Shown piece by piece: positions 25,102-33,191 of a stretch of DNA of 38,208 bases. The position numbers and the translations under genes are program-made. The DNA is from Nonomuraea wenchangensis (GTDB lineage: Bacteria > Actinomycetota > Actinomycetes > Streptosporangiales > Streptosporangiaceae). The notes beneath the pieces are model-generated. The model had not been told where the DNA came from and ran no database searches. It worked only from the letters and a program-made list of their open reading frames with translations. The DNA lies in assembly GCF_900111685.1 (NCBI RefSeq), contig NZ_FOHX01000031.1, positions 1 to 38,208 on the forward strand, given 5' to 3'. The number at the start of each line of letters is the position of its first letter. Position 1 is the first letter of the stretch.

Positions 25102-25675
25102 CCGCTACGTCCCCGCGGCCGCCCGCCCCGTCAAGATCGTGGTGCTGGGGCCGTTCGCGGTGGGCAAGACCACGTTCATCGGCACCGTGTCGGAGATCCG
25201 GCCGATGCACACCGAGGAGCGGCTGACCCAGGCCGGGCAGCTCGTGGACGACCTCGACGACCTGCGGGGCAAGAGCACCACGACGGTCGCCATGGACTTC
25301 GGCCGCCTCACGCTCACCCCCGACATCGTGCTCTACCTGTTCGGCGCGCCCGGCCAGACGCGGTTCAGCGGCATGGCGCGCTGCCTCATGGAGGGCGCGC
25401 TGGGCGGGCTCGTCCTGGCGGACACCCGGCGCCTCGACCAGAGCTTTCCGGCGATCGACCTGCTGGAGCAGGCCGGGCTGCCGTACACCGTCGCGATCAA
25501 CCACTTCGCCGGCGCGCCCCTGCACCGGGAGGCCGAGCTGCGCGAGGCCCTGGCCCTGCCCGGCGACCGCGCGCTGGTCAGCCTCGACGCGCGCGAGCTG
25601 GGGTCGGCCAAGCAGGGGCTGATCGCCCTCGTCACCGCCATCATCACGCAGTCCCGTCTGGAGCCCGCCCGATGA
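25082..25675 (+). CDS. cvnD: Conservon protein CvnD, small GTPase
   Basis: A 197-aa Ras/MglA-like GTPase. The P-loop is GPFAVGKTT (23-31), switch II is FGAPGQTRF (87-95), and MDFGRL precedes it. The base-specificity loop reads NHF instead of NKxD, the divergence normally seen in the CvnD group. It is expected to cycle between GDP and GTP under CvnB control and pass the signal on. Start ATG 25082 lies inside cvnC (20-nt overlap), and the TGA overlaps the ATG of the first P450. Confidence 0.92.
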   Translation: MPYTNSDRYVPAAARPVKIVVLGPFAVGKTTFIGTVSEIRPMHTEERLTQAGQLVDDLDDLRGKSTTTVAMDFGRLTLTPDIVLYLFGAPGQTRFSGMARCLMEGALGGLVLADTRRLDQSFPAIDLLEQAGLPYTVAINHFAGAPLHREAELREALALPGDRALVSLDARELGSAKQGLIALVTAIITQSRLEPAR

Positions 25676-26952
25676 CCATCCCCGCAGCCGCCGGCGTCCG
25701 CCTGTACGGCGAGGAGTTCGCCGCCCGCCCCGAGGACGCCTACGACAAGCTGCGTGCCGAGGGCCCGGTGGCCTGGGCGGAGATCGCCCCGCACGTGCGC
25801 GCGCTCGTCGTCGTCAGCCGCCGCGCCGCCCGCGACCTGCTGAACGAGGCCGAAACCTACAGCAAGGACAGCCGCATATGGGGCGACCTGGCGCGCGGGC
25901 TGGTGCCGCGCGACAGCCCGGTGCTGGCCCTGATGGCCTTCCGGCCCAGCCTGCTGTACGCGGACGGGGAGCGGCACGCCCGGCTCCGGCACGCCATGAA
26001 CGACTGCCTGGCCCGGATCAACCTGCACCGCCTGCACGACCGCACCCGCGGCCACGCCGGCCGCCTGATCACGGAGTTCGCCAGCGACGGCCACGCCGAC
26101 CTGATGAGCCAGTTCGCCGACCTGCTGCCGCTGCTGGTCTTCGCCGACCTGCTGGGCTGTCCCGCGTCCATGGTCGAGCGGATGGTCACCGCCTGCCAGG
26201 GCATGATCGGCGCCGACCCGCAGGCCGAGCAGGCGGCGGCCGACCTCGCCGCCGTCCTCGCCGAGATCATCCAGCTCAAGAGCGGCCGGCCGGACGACGA
26301 CTGCACCACCTGGATGCTGGCCCACCCGGCGCGGCTCGGCCACGAGGAGATCCTGCACCAGCTCGTCGTCCTCATCGGCGCGGGCACCATCCCGACCGCC
26401 GCGTGGATCGCCTCCACGCTGCGGCTGCTGCTCACCGACGACTCCTACGCCGGCGACCTGTCGGGCGGCGCGGTCACCGTCCGGCGGGCCATGGAGCAGG
26501 TGTTGTGGACCCGTTCGCCCATGGCCAACTTCTCCGTCCACTACGCCCGCCACGACACCTCGCTGCACGGCGTACCGATCCCGGCCGGCGTGCCGATCCT
26601 CATCAGCCACGCCGCCACCGGCACCGACCCGGCCGCGCCGCGGCCCGGCTACGGCAACCGCTCCCACCTGGCCTGGTCGGCGGGGCCGCACCGGTGCCCG
26701 GCCGAGAGCCACGCCGCGATCATCGCCCAGACCGGCGTCGAGGCGCTCCTCGGCAGCCTGTGGGACCTCGACCTCATCGACCCGTACACGCCCAACCGGC
26801 ACGGCCCGTTCCACCAGTGCCCCGCCGGCCTCGGAATCCGCTTCCGCCCCCTTACGGCAGACACCCCCACCCCCTCGTCCCTGCCGAACGCTGGAGGTCT
26901 CCGTGACCATGGCACCGATCCCCCTCGACACCACCGGCCTCCGCCTGTATGA
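25672..26952 (+). CDS. cvnE: Conservon cytochrome P450, CYP157-like, without ExxR
   Basis: A 426-aa P450 of the type coded directly after cvnD. The haem-thiolate loop is AWSAGPHRCPAES with ligand C342 and Trp where Phe is usual. The K-helix, normally EExxR-like, reads EQVLW (275-279), so both members of the ExxR pair are absent. The I-helix reads GAGTIPTA (about 236-243), lacking the acid-Thr pair used for O2 activation. Loss of ExxR as EQSLW is described for the CYP157 family of Streptomyces conservons. Its catalytic ability is therefore doubtful; it may be a haem sensor or partner. Its ATG overlaps the cvnD stop and its last 50 nt overlap the next P450. Confidence 0.85.
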   Translation: MTIPAAAGVRLYGEEFAARPEDAYDKLRAEGPVAWAEIAPHVRALVVVSRRAARDLLNEAETYSKDSRIWGDLARGLVPRDSPVLALMAFRPSLLYADGERHARLRHAMNDCLARINLHRLHDRTRGHAGRLITEFASDGHADLMSQFADLLPLLVFADLLGCPASMVERMVTACQGMIGADPQAEQAAADLAAVLAEIIQLKSGRPDDDCTTWMLAHPARLGHEEILHQLVVLIGAGTIPTAAWIASTLRLLLTDDSYAGDLSGGAVTVRRAMEQVLWTRSPMANFSVHYARHDTSLHGVPIPAGVPILISHAATGTDPAAPRPGYGNRSHLAWSAGPHRCPAESHAAIIAQTGVEALLGSLWDLDLIDPYTPNRHGPFHQCPAGLGIRFRPLTADTPTPSSLPNAGGLRDHGTDPPRHHRPPPV

Positions 26953-28123
26953 ACAGGCCGACCACCTGCGCGCCGCCGGCCCGGCCGTGCGGGTCCTGCT
27001 CCCCGGAGACCTCGTCGCCTGGTCGGTGACCAGGGGCGACGTGGTCAAACGGCTCCTCACCCATCCCGACGTCTCGAAGGACGCCCGCAGGTCGTGGCCG
27101 GGCTACCGGCCCTTCGCGATCGCCTGGCTGACCGCCTGGGTCGACGTGGTCAGCATGTTCACCGCCGACGGCGACGACCACCAGCGGCTGAAGGACCTCG
27201 TCGGCCGGGCCTTCACCGCCCGCCGCATCGACGCGATGCGGCCCGCGATCGAGGCGATCGTGACCTCGCTGCTCGACGAGCTCGCCGGCTTACCTGCCGA
27301 CCGGCCGCTCGACCTGCGTTCCCGTTTCTCCTACCGCGTCCCCACCCGGGTCATCTGTGACCTGTTCGGCGTGCCGGACGACCAGCGGCCCGCCATGCTC
27401 GCGACCATCGACGCCGTGCTCGACACCAGCCTCGGCCCCGACGAGGCGGCCGGGGTGCAGCGGGACATGTACGCCGCCGTCCACCGGCTGGTCGCCACCA
27501 AGTCCGCCCGGCCCGGCGACGACATGACGAGCCTCCTGCTGACCGCCCAGCGGCGTGACGAGGACCGGCTCAGCATGGACGAGCTGGTCAGCACGCTGAT
27601 CCTGATGATCGGGGCGGGCAGCGAGACGACCGTCTCCCTCATCGACCACGCGGTCGTCGCCATGCTCACCCATCCGGACCAGCTCGCGGCGGCGCATGAG
27701 GCTCCCGGACGCTGGGCCGACGTGATCGAGGAGAGCCTGCGCCTGCATCCGCCGGTCATGCACCTGCCGCTCCGCTACGCCACCGCCGACCTCGACCTGG
27801 GGGAGGGGGTGACCATCGGCAAGGGGGAGCTGATCATCATCGGGTTCGGCGCCCACGGTCGTGACCCGGCCGTCAACCCCGATCCCGGCCGCTACGACAT
27901 CGACCGGCACGACCGGCAGCACCTGGCCTTCGGGCACGGCATGCACTTCTGCCTCGGGGCGCCGCTGGCCAGGTTGGAGGCGGGCGTCGCGCTGCCCGCG
28001 CTGTTCGGCCGGTTCCCGCGTCTGGCGCCGGCGCGGCCGGTGGGTTGGCTGACGCGGCAGCCGTCGTTCATCGGCAACGACGTCCGCGACCTGCCGGTGC
28101 TCCTCGGGCCCGCCGCCGCGTAG
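26903..28123 (+). CDS. cvnF: Conservon cytochrome P450, CYP154-like
   Basis: A 406-aa canonical class I bacterial P450. The I-helix has AGSETT (238-243), the ExxR motif is ESLR (277-280), and the haem loop is FGHGMHFCLGAPLAR with ligand C350. N-terminal features (LLTHPDVSKDARRSWP and a WV...MFTADG segment) resemble the CYP154 family that accompanies CYP157 in Streptomyces conservons. It should hydroxylate a small organic substrate given ferredoxin and reductase, neither of which is encoded nearby. The GTG start has GGAGGT upstream and lies inside the preceding gene. It ends the operon before a strong terminator. Confidence 0.9.
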   Translation: MTMAPIPLDTTGLRLYEQADHLRAAGPAVRVLLPGDLVAWSVTRGDVVKRLLTHPDVSKDARRSWPGYRPFAIAWLTAWVDVVSMFTADGDDHQRLKDLVGRAFTARRIDAMRPAIEAIVTSLLDELAGLPADRPLDLRSRFSYRVPTRVICDLFGVPDDQRPAMLATIDAVLDTSLGPDEAAGVQRDMYAAVHRLVATKSARPGDDMTSLLLTAQRRDEDRLSMDELVSTLILMIGAGSETTVSLIDHAVVAMLTHPDQLAAAHEAPGRWADVIEESLRLHPPVMHLPLRYATADLDLGEGVTIGKGELIIIGFGAHGRDPAVNPDPGRYDIDRHDRQHLAFGHGMHFCLGAPLARLEAGVALPALFGRFPRLAPARPVGWLTRQPSFIGNDVRDLPVLLGPAAA

Positions 28124-28128
28124 GCGGG

Positions 28129-28166
28129 GGCCGCCGGCCCGCCGGGACCGGGGCGGGCCGGCGGCC
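28129..28166. terminator. Bidirectional terminator after the conservon
   Basis: A perfect 15-bp GC stem (core GCCGCCGGCCCGCC at 28130-28143 with 28152-28165, plus one outer G-C pair) and an 8-nt loop. It lies between the convergent P450 and GT9 genes. No T-tract. Confidence 0.8.
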
Positions 28167-28234
28167 TGGGCGGATCGCGCCGGGTCGGCGGCCTGCCGTG
28201 GCCGGTACGGGTCGGTGGGTCAGCTCTGGTGGAA

Positions 28235-29284
28235 TCAGCTCTGGCGGAGGAGGTCCTCGGCCTGCTCGACCACCTCGTCCACGGTGATCGCGGCCACCCA
28301 GGAGGCGTCGTGCGGGCACCGTTCCGCCCGCAGGTCCACGCCGCTCGCGCCGCAGCGGGGGCAGGCGATGATCCAGGAGACCAGCGGCCGGTGCCGGGTA
28401 CGGGTGAGCGGGCCCGCGTTGACGAGGTTGCCGCACCAGTACAGGCCGATCGTGGCGGCGCCGACGGCGGCGGCCAGGTGGCGCGGGCCGGTGTCGTTGC
28501 CGATGACCAGGTCGCAGCGCTCGTACAGGGCGGCCAGGCCGCCGATGCTCAGCACGCCCACGAGCGGCGTCGCGGGGCGGCGCATCGCGGCGGTGACCTC
28601 CGCCACCAGGTCCGCCTCCTCGGCCGTGCCGGTCACCACGACGGGACGGCCGAGCCGGTCGCCGACCGCGGCGAAGGAGCGGGCCGGCCAGCGCCGCCGC
28701 GCGTCGGTCGCGCCCGGATGCAGGGCGACCAGGCCGGGCGGCGGCTCGCCGAGCACGGCGCGCAACTCGGCCCGGTCGGCGCCGGTGACGACCACGCGCG
28801 GCTCGAACTCCCGCGCGCCGGCCCCGACCAGCGCCGCGGCCTCCAGGTAGCGCAGGGTCTCGTGCTGGTAGTAGAGGTACGGCAGCCAGCGGTCCAGCGG
28901 CTCGGCGTCCGGCGTACGGAAGCCGGCGGTGACGCGGGCGCCGAGCCGCAGGAGGAACGGGTTGGAGTGCCGCCCGCCCCCGTGCAACTGCACGGCCAGG
29001 TCGAAACGCCGTCCGCGCAGCCGCTCGACCAGCTCCTCGGGGGCCGGGCGGGCCTCCGGCCGGGTGGTGAGCCCGGCGATCGGCGGCATGGCGACCACCT
29101 CGTCCACCGGTCCTGGCCGCCCGGCGAGGAAGGCCGCGTGCCAGGCGTTGCCCAGCAGGACCAGCCGGGCGTCCGGGTAGGCGTCCTTGATCGCCCCGAT
29201 GGCGGGCAGCGCCACGACGAGGTCGCCGAGCGCGTTGGCGCGCAGCACCGCGATCGTCCGCACCCCGTCGAGCAGCGCCGTCAT
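28235..29284 (-). CDS. Glycosyltransferase family 9 (heptosyltransferase-like), copy 2
   Basis: A 349-aa GT-B glycosyltransferase of family 9, which in Gram-negatives transfers ADP-heptose. The N-terminal domain begins IAVLRANALGDLVVALPAIG, and the nucleotide-sugar domain includes LVALHPGATDARRRWPA and the CDLVIGNDTGPRHLAAAVG block. The C-terminal segment carries extra cysteines (CPRCGASG and ERCPHD), perhaps a metal site. ATG at 29284 is chosen by alignment to the family start; a TTG at 29317 is an alternative. It follows a second GT9 gene by 34 nt, so the pair probably builds one glycan. Gram-positive targets are unknown. Confidence 0.85.
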   Translation of the reverse strand: MTALLDGVRTIAVLRANALGDLVVALPAIGAIKDAYPDARLVLLGNAWHAAFLAGRPGPVDEVVAMPPIAGLTTRPEARPAPEELVERLRGRRFDLAVQLHGGGRHSNPFLLRLGARVTAGFRTPDAEPLDRWLPYLYYQHETLRYLEAAALVGAGAREFEPRVVVTGADRAELRAVLGEPPPGLVALHPGATDARRRWPARSFAAVGDRLGRPVVVTGTAEEADLVAEVTAAMRRPATPLVGVLSIGGLAALYERCDLVIGNDTGPRHLAAAVGAATIGLYWCGNLVNAGPLTRTRHRPLVSWIIACPRCGASGVDLRAERCPHDASWVAAITVDEVVEQAEDLLRQS

Positions 29285-29318
29285 GACGACCGTCGTGCCC
29301 GCCTCCCACCTGGGCAAA

Positions 29319-30260
29319 CTACGCGCCGAGCACCCTGGCGGCGGCGTCGAGCACCTCCTTCACCGTGATGCGCAGCAGCGCCGGGTCCGGCGCGTCCGTC
29401 TGCACCTCCCGTTCGCCGCCGCCGTGCCACAGGGCGGCGTGGACCGGCTTGCGCGGCGGTCCCCAGATCCGCGGCGAGGCCGGGCCGAACAGCACGACCG
29501 ACGGCCGTTCGTACGCGCTGGCGAGATGCGCCATCCCCGTGTCCCCGCACACCACCAGCGCCGCCCCGCGCACCAGCGCCGCCAGCGTGTCGAGGTCGGT
29601 CCGCCCGGCCAGGTTCGCGTGCCCCGGCAGCCCGGCCAGGGCGGTCACCCGCGCCGCGCGCTCCCGTTCGGCGGCCGTGCCGGTGACGGCGACGTCGTGG
29701 CCGGCCACGGCGAGCGCCGCCGCGACGGCGGCGAACCGCTCAGGCGGCCACCGCTTGCTGCCGTAGGCCGCGCCGGGGTGCACGACCGCCGCCCCCGGCC
29801 GGGGGCTCGGCGCGGACGGCGGCGCGAGCAGCAGATCGCTCTCGTCCGGGTCGCCGCCGTCGGAGCGGACGAGCCGGCACCACTTGGCCACCTCGTGCTC
29901 CACGTCCCGCACCGCGGGCCCGTCCGGGTGCCCGGCCTCGGGACAGGCGAAGGCCACCAGGCGTCCGGGACGGGTGCCGCACACCGCCCGTACGCTGTCC
30001 GGCAGCACACCGTGCAGGTCCACGGCCACGTCGGGGGCCACGACGGGCGGCGGTCGGAGGCTGCGGTGCGGGACGACCTCGTCCACGGCCCCGGTCAGCC
30101 GCGCCAGCGGCCGGAGCGCCGGGTTGACGGCCAGCAGCAGCCGGTGGTCCGGGTAGCGGCGGCGCAGCCCGCGCAGCGCCGGCACGGTGACCAGCAGGTC
30201 ACCGAGGTTGAGCGCGCGCAACGCCAGCAGCGTGGGCGCGGCCTCGTGGGCGTCGGTCAC
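29319..30260 (-). CDS. Glycosyltransferase family 9 (heptosyltransferase-like), copy 1
   Basis: A 313-aa GT9 protein with ALRALNLGDLLVTVPALRGL at its N-terminus, a VVHPGAAYGSKRWPPERF loop and VVCGDTGMAHLASAYERPSV in the nucleotide-sugar domain. It is clearly related to, but diverged from, the downstream copy. GTG at 30260 is the only start close to the fold, though GGGAGG lies just one base upstream, which is too close for efficient initiation, so the mRNA may be leaderless. It is divergent from the isochorismatase-fold gene. Confidence 0.83.
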   Translation of the reverse strand: MTDAHEAAPTLLALRALNLGDLLVTVPALRGLRRRYPDHRLLLAVNPALRPLARLTGAVDEVVPHRSLRPPPVVAPDVAVDLHGVLPDSVRAVCGTRPGRLVAFACPEAGHPDGPAVRDVEHEVAKWCRLVRSDGGDPDESDLLLAPPSAPSPRPGAAVVHPGAAYGSKRWPPERFAAVAAALAVAGHDVAVTGTAAERERAARVTALAGLPGHANLAGRTDLDTLAALVRGAALVVCGDTGMAHLASAYERPSVVLFGPASPRIWGPPRKPVHAALWHGGGEREVQTDAPDPALLRITVKEVLDAAARVLGA

Positions 30261-30321
30261 ACCTCCCGCTGCCCTTGACCGGGCAAAGACAATCCTGCCC
30301 GCCGTCCGGAAGTGGTCAACG

Positions 30322-30352
30322 CCCCGGGCCCGCTCGGGGCCCGGGGTACACC
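30322..30352 (+). promoter_or_regulatory. Perfect GC palindrome and -10 box before the isochorismatase-type gene
   Basis: Arms CCCCGGGCCC (30322-30331) and GGGCCCGGGG (30337-30346) surround 5 bp and abut a -10-like TACACC (30347-30352). The GTG start at 30359 is 6 nt further, so the transcript may be leaderless. Both neighbouring genes are transcribed away from the site, so it cannot be their terminator; an operator is more likely. Confidence 0.45.
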
Positions 30353-30358
30353 ACGGGC

Positions 30359-30991
30359 GTGAGCAGCACCACCTACAAGATCGGCCGGACCGCCGTCCTC
30401 CTCGTCGACCCGTACAACGACTTCCTGTCCGAGGGCGGGAAGATCTGGCCACGGGTACGGGAGATCGCCGAGCGGGTGAACCTCCTCGGCCACCTGCGGG
30501 CGATCACCGCCGCCGCGCGCGAGACGGGGATGCTGATCTTCATCGTCCCGCACCGGCAGTGGCGGCCCGGCGACTACGACGACTGGGACCATCCCAACCC
30601 GACCCAACGCGGCATCCAGGAGCGCCACTCCTTCGAGAAGGGCGCCTGGGGCGGCGAGTGGCGGGCCGACCTCGTCTCGCCGGGCAGCGACATCGTGGCC
30701 AAGCAGCACTGGGCGCAGAGCGGGTTCCCCAACACCGACCTCGACCTGCTGCTGCGCCAGCACGCCATCACCCACGTGATCCTCATCGGCCTGCTGGCCA
30801 ACACCTGCGTCGAGTCGACCGGCCGGTACGCGATGGAGCTCGGTTACCACGTCACCCTGGTCAGGGACGCGACCGCGGCCTTCAGCGCGGAGATGATGCA
30901 CGCCGCGCACGAGCTCAACGGGCCGACGTTCGCGCACTCCATCACCACGACGGAGGACCTGCTCGCGGCGATCAGGCGGTCCGCCCGTTGA
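30359..30991 (+). CDS. Isochorismatase-family cysteine hydrolase
   Basis: A 210-aa hydrolase with the isochorismatase fold. The catalytic triad is visible: D17 in LLVDPYNDF, K115 in DIVAKQHW, and C150 in LLANTCVEST, followed by the family's REA-like RDATAAFS. Members cleave amides or vinyl ethers (nicotinamide, N-carbamoyl compounds, isochorismate). No nicotinamide or siderophore genes are nearby, so the substrate is open. The GTG start lies 6 nt after a -10-like box and lacks a Shine-Dalgarno site. Its stop is 20 nt from the convergent phosphatase gene. Confidence 0.85.
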   Translation: MSSTTYKIGRTAVLLVDPYNDFLSEGGKIWPRVREIAERVNLLGHLRAITAAARETGMLIFIVPHRQWRPGDYDDWDHPNPTQRGIQERHSFEKGAWGGEWRADLVSPGSDIVAKQHWAQSGFPNTDLDLLLRQHAITHVILIGLLANTCVESTGRYAMELGYHVTLVRDATAAFSAEMMHAAHELNGPTFAHSITTTEDLLAAIRRSAR

Positions 30992-31011
30992 AGGAGAACG
31001 GCCGCCGTGCG

Positions 31012-32049
31012 TCAGGTCTGCCTGTGAAGCAGCAGCATGGCGGCGTCGTCGGGCAGCGGGCCGCCGGTGTGGCGGACCAGATCGGCGCGCAGGGCGTCCA
31101 GCGCGTCCTGCGGATCATCCGAACGCAGGAGATGGACGCGTTCGGACAGGGGGTAGAAGGCGCCGCCGTCGTCCCTGGCCTCGATGACGCCGTCGGTGAA
31201 CAGCAGGATGCGGTCCCCGCCGCGGAAAGACACCTGATGTGCCTTCGGGCGGCCGCTCGCGAGAGGGCCGAGACCCAGGGGCAGACCCGCGTCGGCGGGC
31301 TCCACGGCGGCGGCCCTTCCGTCCGCGCCGAGGTGGAGCGGCGGGGGATGACCGTGGTTGAGGAGGAGGATCTCGCCGTCGTGCACCTCGGCGAGGATCG
31401 CGGTGACGAACTTCTCGCCGCCCAGGTGCCGGGCCAGGCTCGCCTCCAGCCGCGCGCTCACCTCCTCCAGCTCGGGCTCGTCGTAGGCGGCCTCGCGGAA
31501 GGCGCCGAGCACCCAGGCCGCCGTCTCCACCGCCTCCAGGCCCTTGCCCTGCACGTCGCCGATGAGCAGCCGTACGCCGTGCGGGGTGGTGACCACCTCG
31601 TACAGGTCGCCGCCGATGCGGGCTTCGGCCGCCGCCGAGGTGTAGGAGAGCGCCACCTGCAGGTCGGCGGCCCTGCGCGGCACCGGCCGCAGCAGCACCC
31701 GCTGGGCGGCCTCGGCGACCAGGCGAACGTCGGCCAGCTCGCGCTCGCGCCTGAGCCGCAGGTGCCCGGCCAGCATGCCGACCCCGGTGACGCCGACGAT
31801 GGTGACGATGGTGAGGTTGTTCTGCCAGCGCAGCAGCAGGCCGTTGTAGGCGGCCAGCGGGATGCACAGGGCCAGCGCGACCAGGCCGACCATGGCGGTG
31901 CGCTGCACGCCGCCGGACACCGAGGCGAAACTCGGGCCCAGCGTGAGCAGCGGGAGGAAGCCGAGGGAGGGGCCGGCCAGGACGTCGGTCACCGCGACGG
32001 CCGCCATGACACCGAACGGCAGCCAGCGCAACGCCCCTTGCGCGCTCAT
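31012..32049 (-). CDS. Membrane PP2C/SpoIIE serine phosphatase
   Basis: A 345-aa protein with about four N-terminal membrane helices (to about residue 100), a short linker helix, and a C-terminal SpoIIE-type PP2C domain. Metal-binding aspartates are in IGGDLYEV, IGDVQGKG, FTDGVIEARD and PDDAAML. Such phosphatases usually dephosphorylate anti-sigma antagonists in partner-switching stress pathways; no antagonist or anti-sigma gene is in the window. The start is uncertain: ATG at 32049 sits just before the first helix, while in-frame ATGs at 32082 and 32109 would add 11 or 20 residues. A short palindrome lies upstream. Confidence 0.85.
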   Translation of the reverse strand: MSAQGALRWLPFGVMAAVAVTDVLAGPSLGFLPLLTLGPSFASVSGGVQRTAMVGLVALALCIPLAAYNGLLLRWQNNLTIVTIVGVTGVGMLAGHLRLRRERELADVRLVAEAAQRVLLRPVPRRAADLQVALSYTSAAAEARIGGDLYEVVTTPHGVRLLIGDVQGKGLEAVETAAWVLGAFREAAYDEPELEEVSARLEASLARHLGGEKFVTAILAEVHDGEILLLNHGHPPPLHLGADGRAAAVEPADAGLPLGLGPLASGRPKAHQVSFRGGDRILLFTDGVIEARDDGGAFYPLSERVHLLRSDDPQDALDALRADLVRHTGGPLPDDAAMLLLHRQT

Positions 32050-32103
32050 CCAGCGCCCCCGAACGCCATGCACCCCTCCCATGTAGGTCGCCGTGCAATA
32101 TCT

Positions 32104-32116
32104 TTGCATAGTGCAA
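32104..32116. promoter_or_regulatory. TTGCA-TAG-TGCAA palindrome upstream of the phosphatase gene
   Basis: Thirteen-bp palindrome with perfect 5-bp arms. On the minus strand TTGCAC occurs here and again 18 bp downstream (32098-32093). If the phosphatase starts at 32049, both lie in its promoter region. Operator function is a guess. Confidence 0.3.
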
Positions 32117-32184
32117 CCTAGTTTGGGCCTGGCGTCATTCTCCCTTTCGGGGGCTCCTGGCCCGCACCCTCGGCGGTGGAAGCC

Positions 32185-33162
32185 TCAGGCGTCGCCGGCC
32201 GAGCCGAGGAGGCCCTGCTCGTTCAGCCAGTCGGCGGAGACCTTGGCCGGCTCCTCACCCTCGACGTCCACGCGGGCGTTGAGCCGCTGCATGGTGGCGT
32301 CGTCCAGCTTCGCGATCACCGGCTGCAGCACCTTCTCCAGCGCGGGGTTCTTGTCGTAGGTGTCCTGGCGGACCGTGACGGCCGCGTTGTAGATCGGGAA
32401 GAACTTCTTGTCGTCCTCCAGGACGGTCAGGCCGAGCGCCGCGATGCGGCCGTCGGTGGTGAACACCTCGCCGAAATCGCAGACCTGGCCCTTGTCGGTC
32501 TCGGTGTAGACGACGCCGGTGTCGAGCAGGCTGACCTGGTTCTTCGGGATCTTCATGCCGTACGCCTTGGACAGCCCGGGCAGGCCGTCGTCGCGGGTGG
32601 AGAACTCGGTCTCGATGCAGAGCGTGACCGCCTCGGGCTTGGTCTCGGCCAGCTTCGCCACGTCGGACAGCGTCTTGACGCCCAGCTCCTCGGCCTTCTC
32701 CGAGCGGATGGCCAGGGCGTAGGTGTTGTTCAACGGGGTGGGGCCGATCCAGCGGATCTTGTTCTTGGACAGGTCCTCGTCGGCGGTGGCCTTGAACTGC
32801 CCGGCGGAGTCCTGGATCGGCTCGGTCTTCTTCAGGTGCTCGATCCAGCCGGTGCCGGAGTACTCCCAGTAGAGGTCGATCTCGCCGGCCTCCAGAGCCT
32901 TGCGGTTCGGCGCCGTACCGCCGAGGTTGGTCTTGTCGACGACGTCGGCGCCGTGCGCCTTGAGCAGCTGGACGGCGATCTTGCCGAGCACGATGTTCTC
33001 GGTGAAGTCCTTGGAGCCGACGACGAGCTTGGAGCCCGCCAGTTCGTCGCCCGCGCTGCCGGACTCGACAGCGTCGGCGGTGCCACAGGCGCTCGCGCCG
33101 GCGATGGTCAGCGTCGCGGCGGCGAGCAGGGCGAAGGTCGTCCTGAGGGGGCGGGGGAGCAT
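32185..33162 (-). CDS. Osmoprotectant ABC transporter substrate-binding lipoprotein (OpuAC/OpuBC-like)
   Basis: A 325-aa periplasmic-binding-type lipoprotein of the glycine betaine/choline/carnitine class. The signal peptide ends in a lipobox GASA-C with lipidated C26. The mature domain starts with LVVGSKDFTENIVLGKIAVQ, a hallmark of OpuBC/OsmX-type proteins, and contains DLYWEYSGTGW and a terminal VSADWLNEQGLL. It captures a quaternary amine outside the cell for the two permeases and ATPase encoded upstream. The ATG at 33162 has AGAGG about 9 nt upstream. Last gene of the operon, 29 nt after the second permease. Confidence 0.92.
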   Translation of the reverse strand: MLPRPLRTTFALLAAATLTIAGASACGTADAVESGSAGDELAGSKLVVGSKDFTENIVLGKIAVQLLKAHGADVVDKTNLGGTAPNRKALEAGEIDLYWEYSGTGWIEHLKKTEPIQDSAGQFKATADEDLSKNKIRWIGPTPLNNTYALAIRSEKAEELGVKTLSDVAKLAETKPEAVTLCIETEFSTRDDGLPGLSKAYGMKIPKNQVSLLDTGVVYTETDKGQVCDFGEVFTTDGRIAALGLTVLEDDKKFFPIYNAAVTVRQDTYDKNPALEKVLQPVIAKLDDATMQRLNARVDVEGEEPAKVSADWLNEQGLLGSAGDA

Positions 33163-33191
33163 GAAAAAAGCCTCTCGATTGTCCAGTACGG

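Noticed and set aside
22785..28123. Entirely new signalling system
   Set aside because: The gene order matches known conservons of Streptomyces; only the details of the first P450 and the CvnA tail are unusual.
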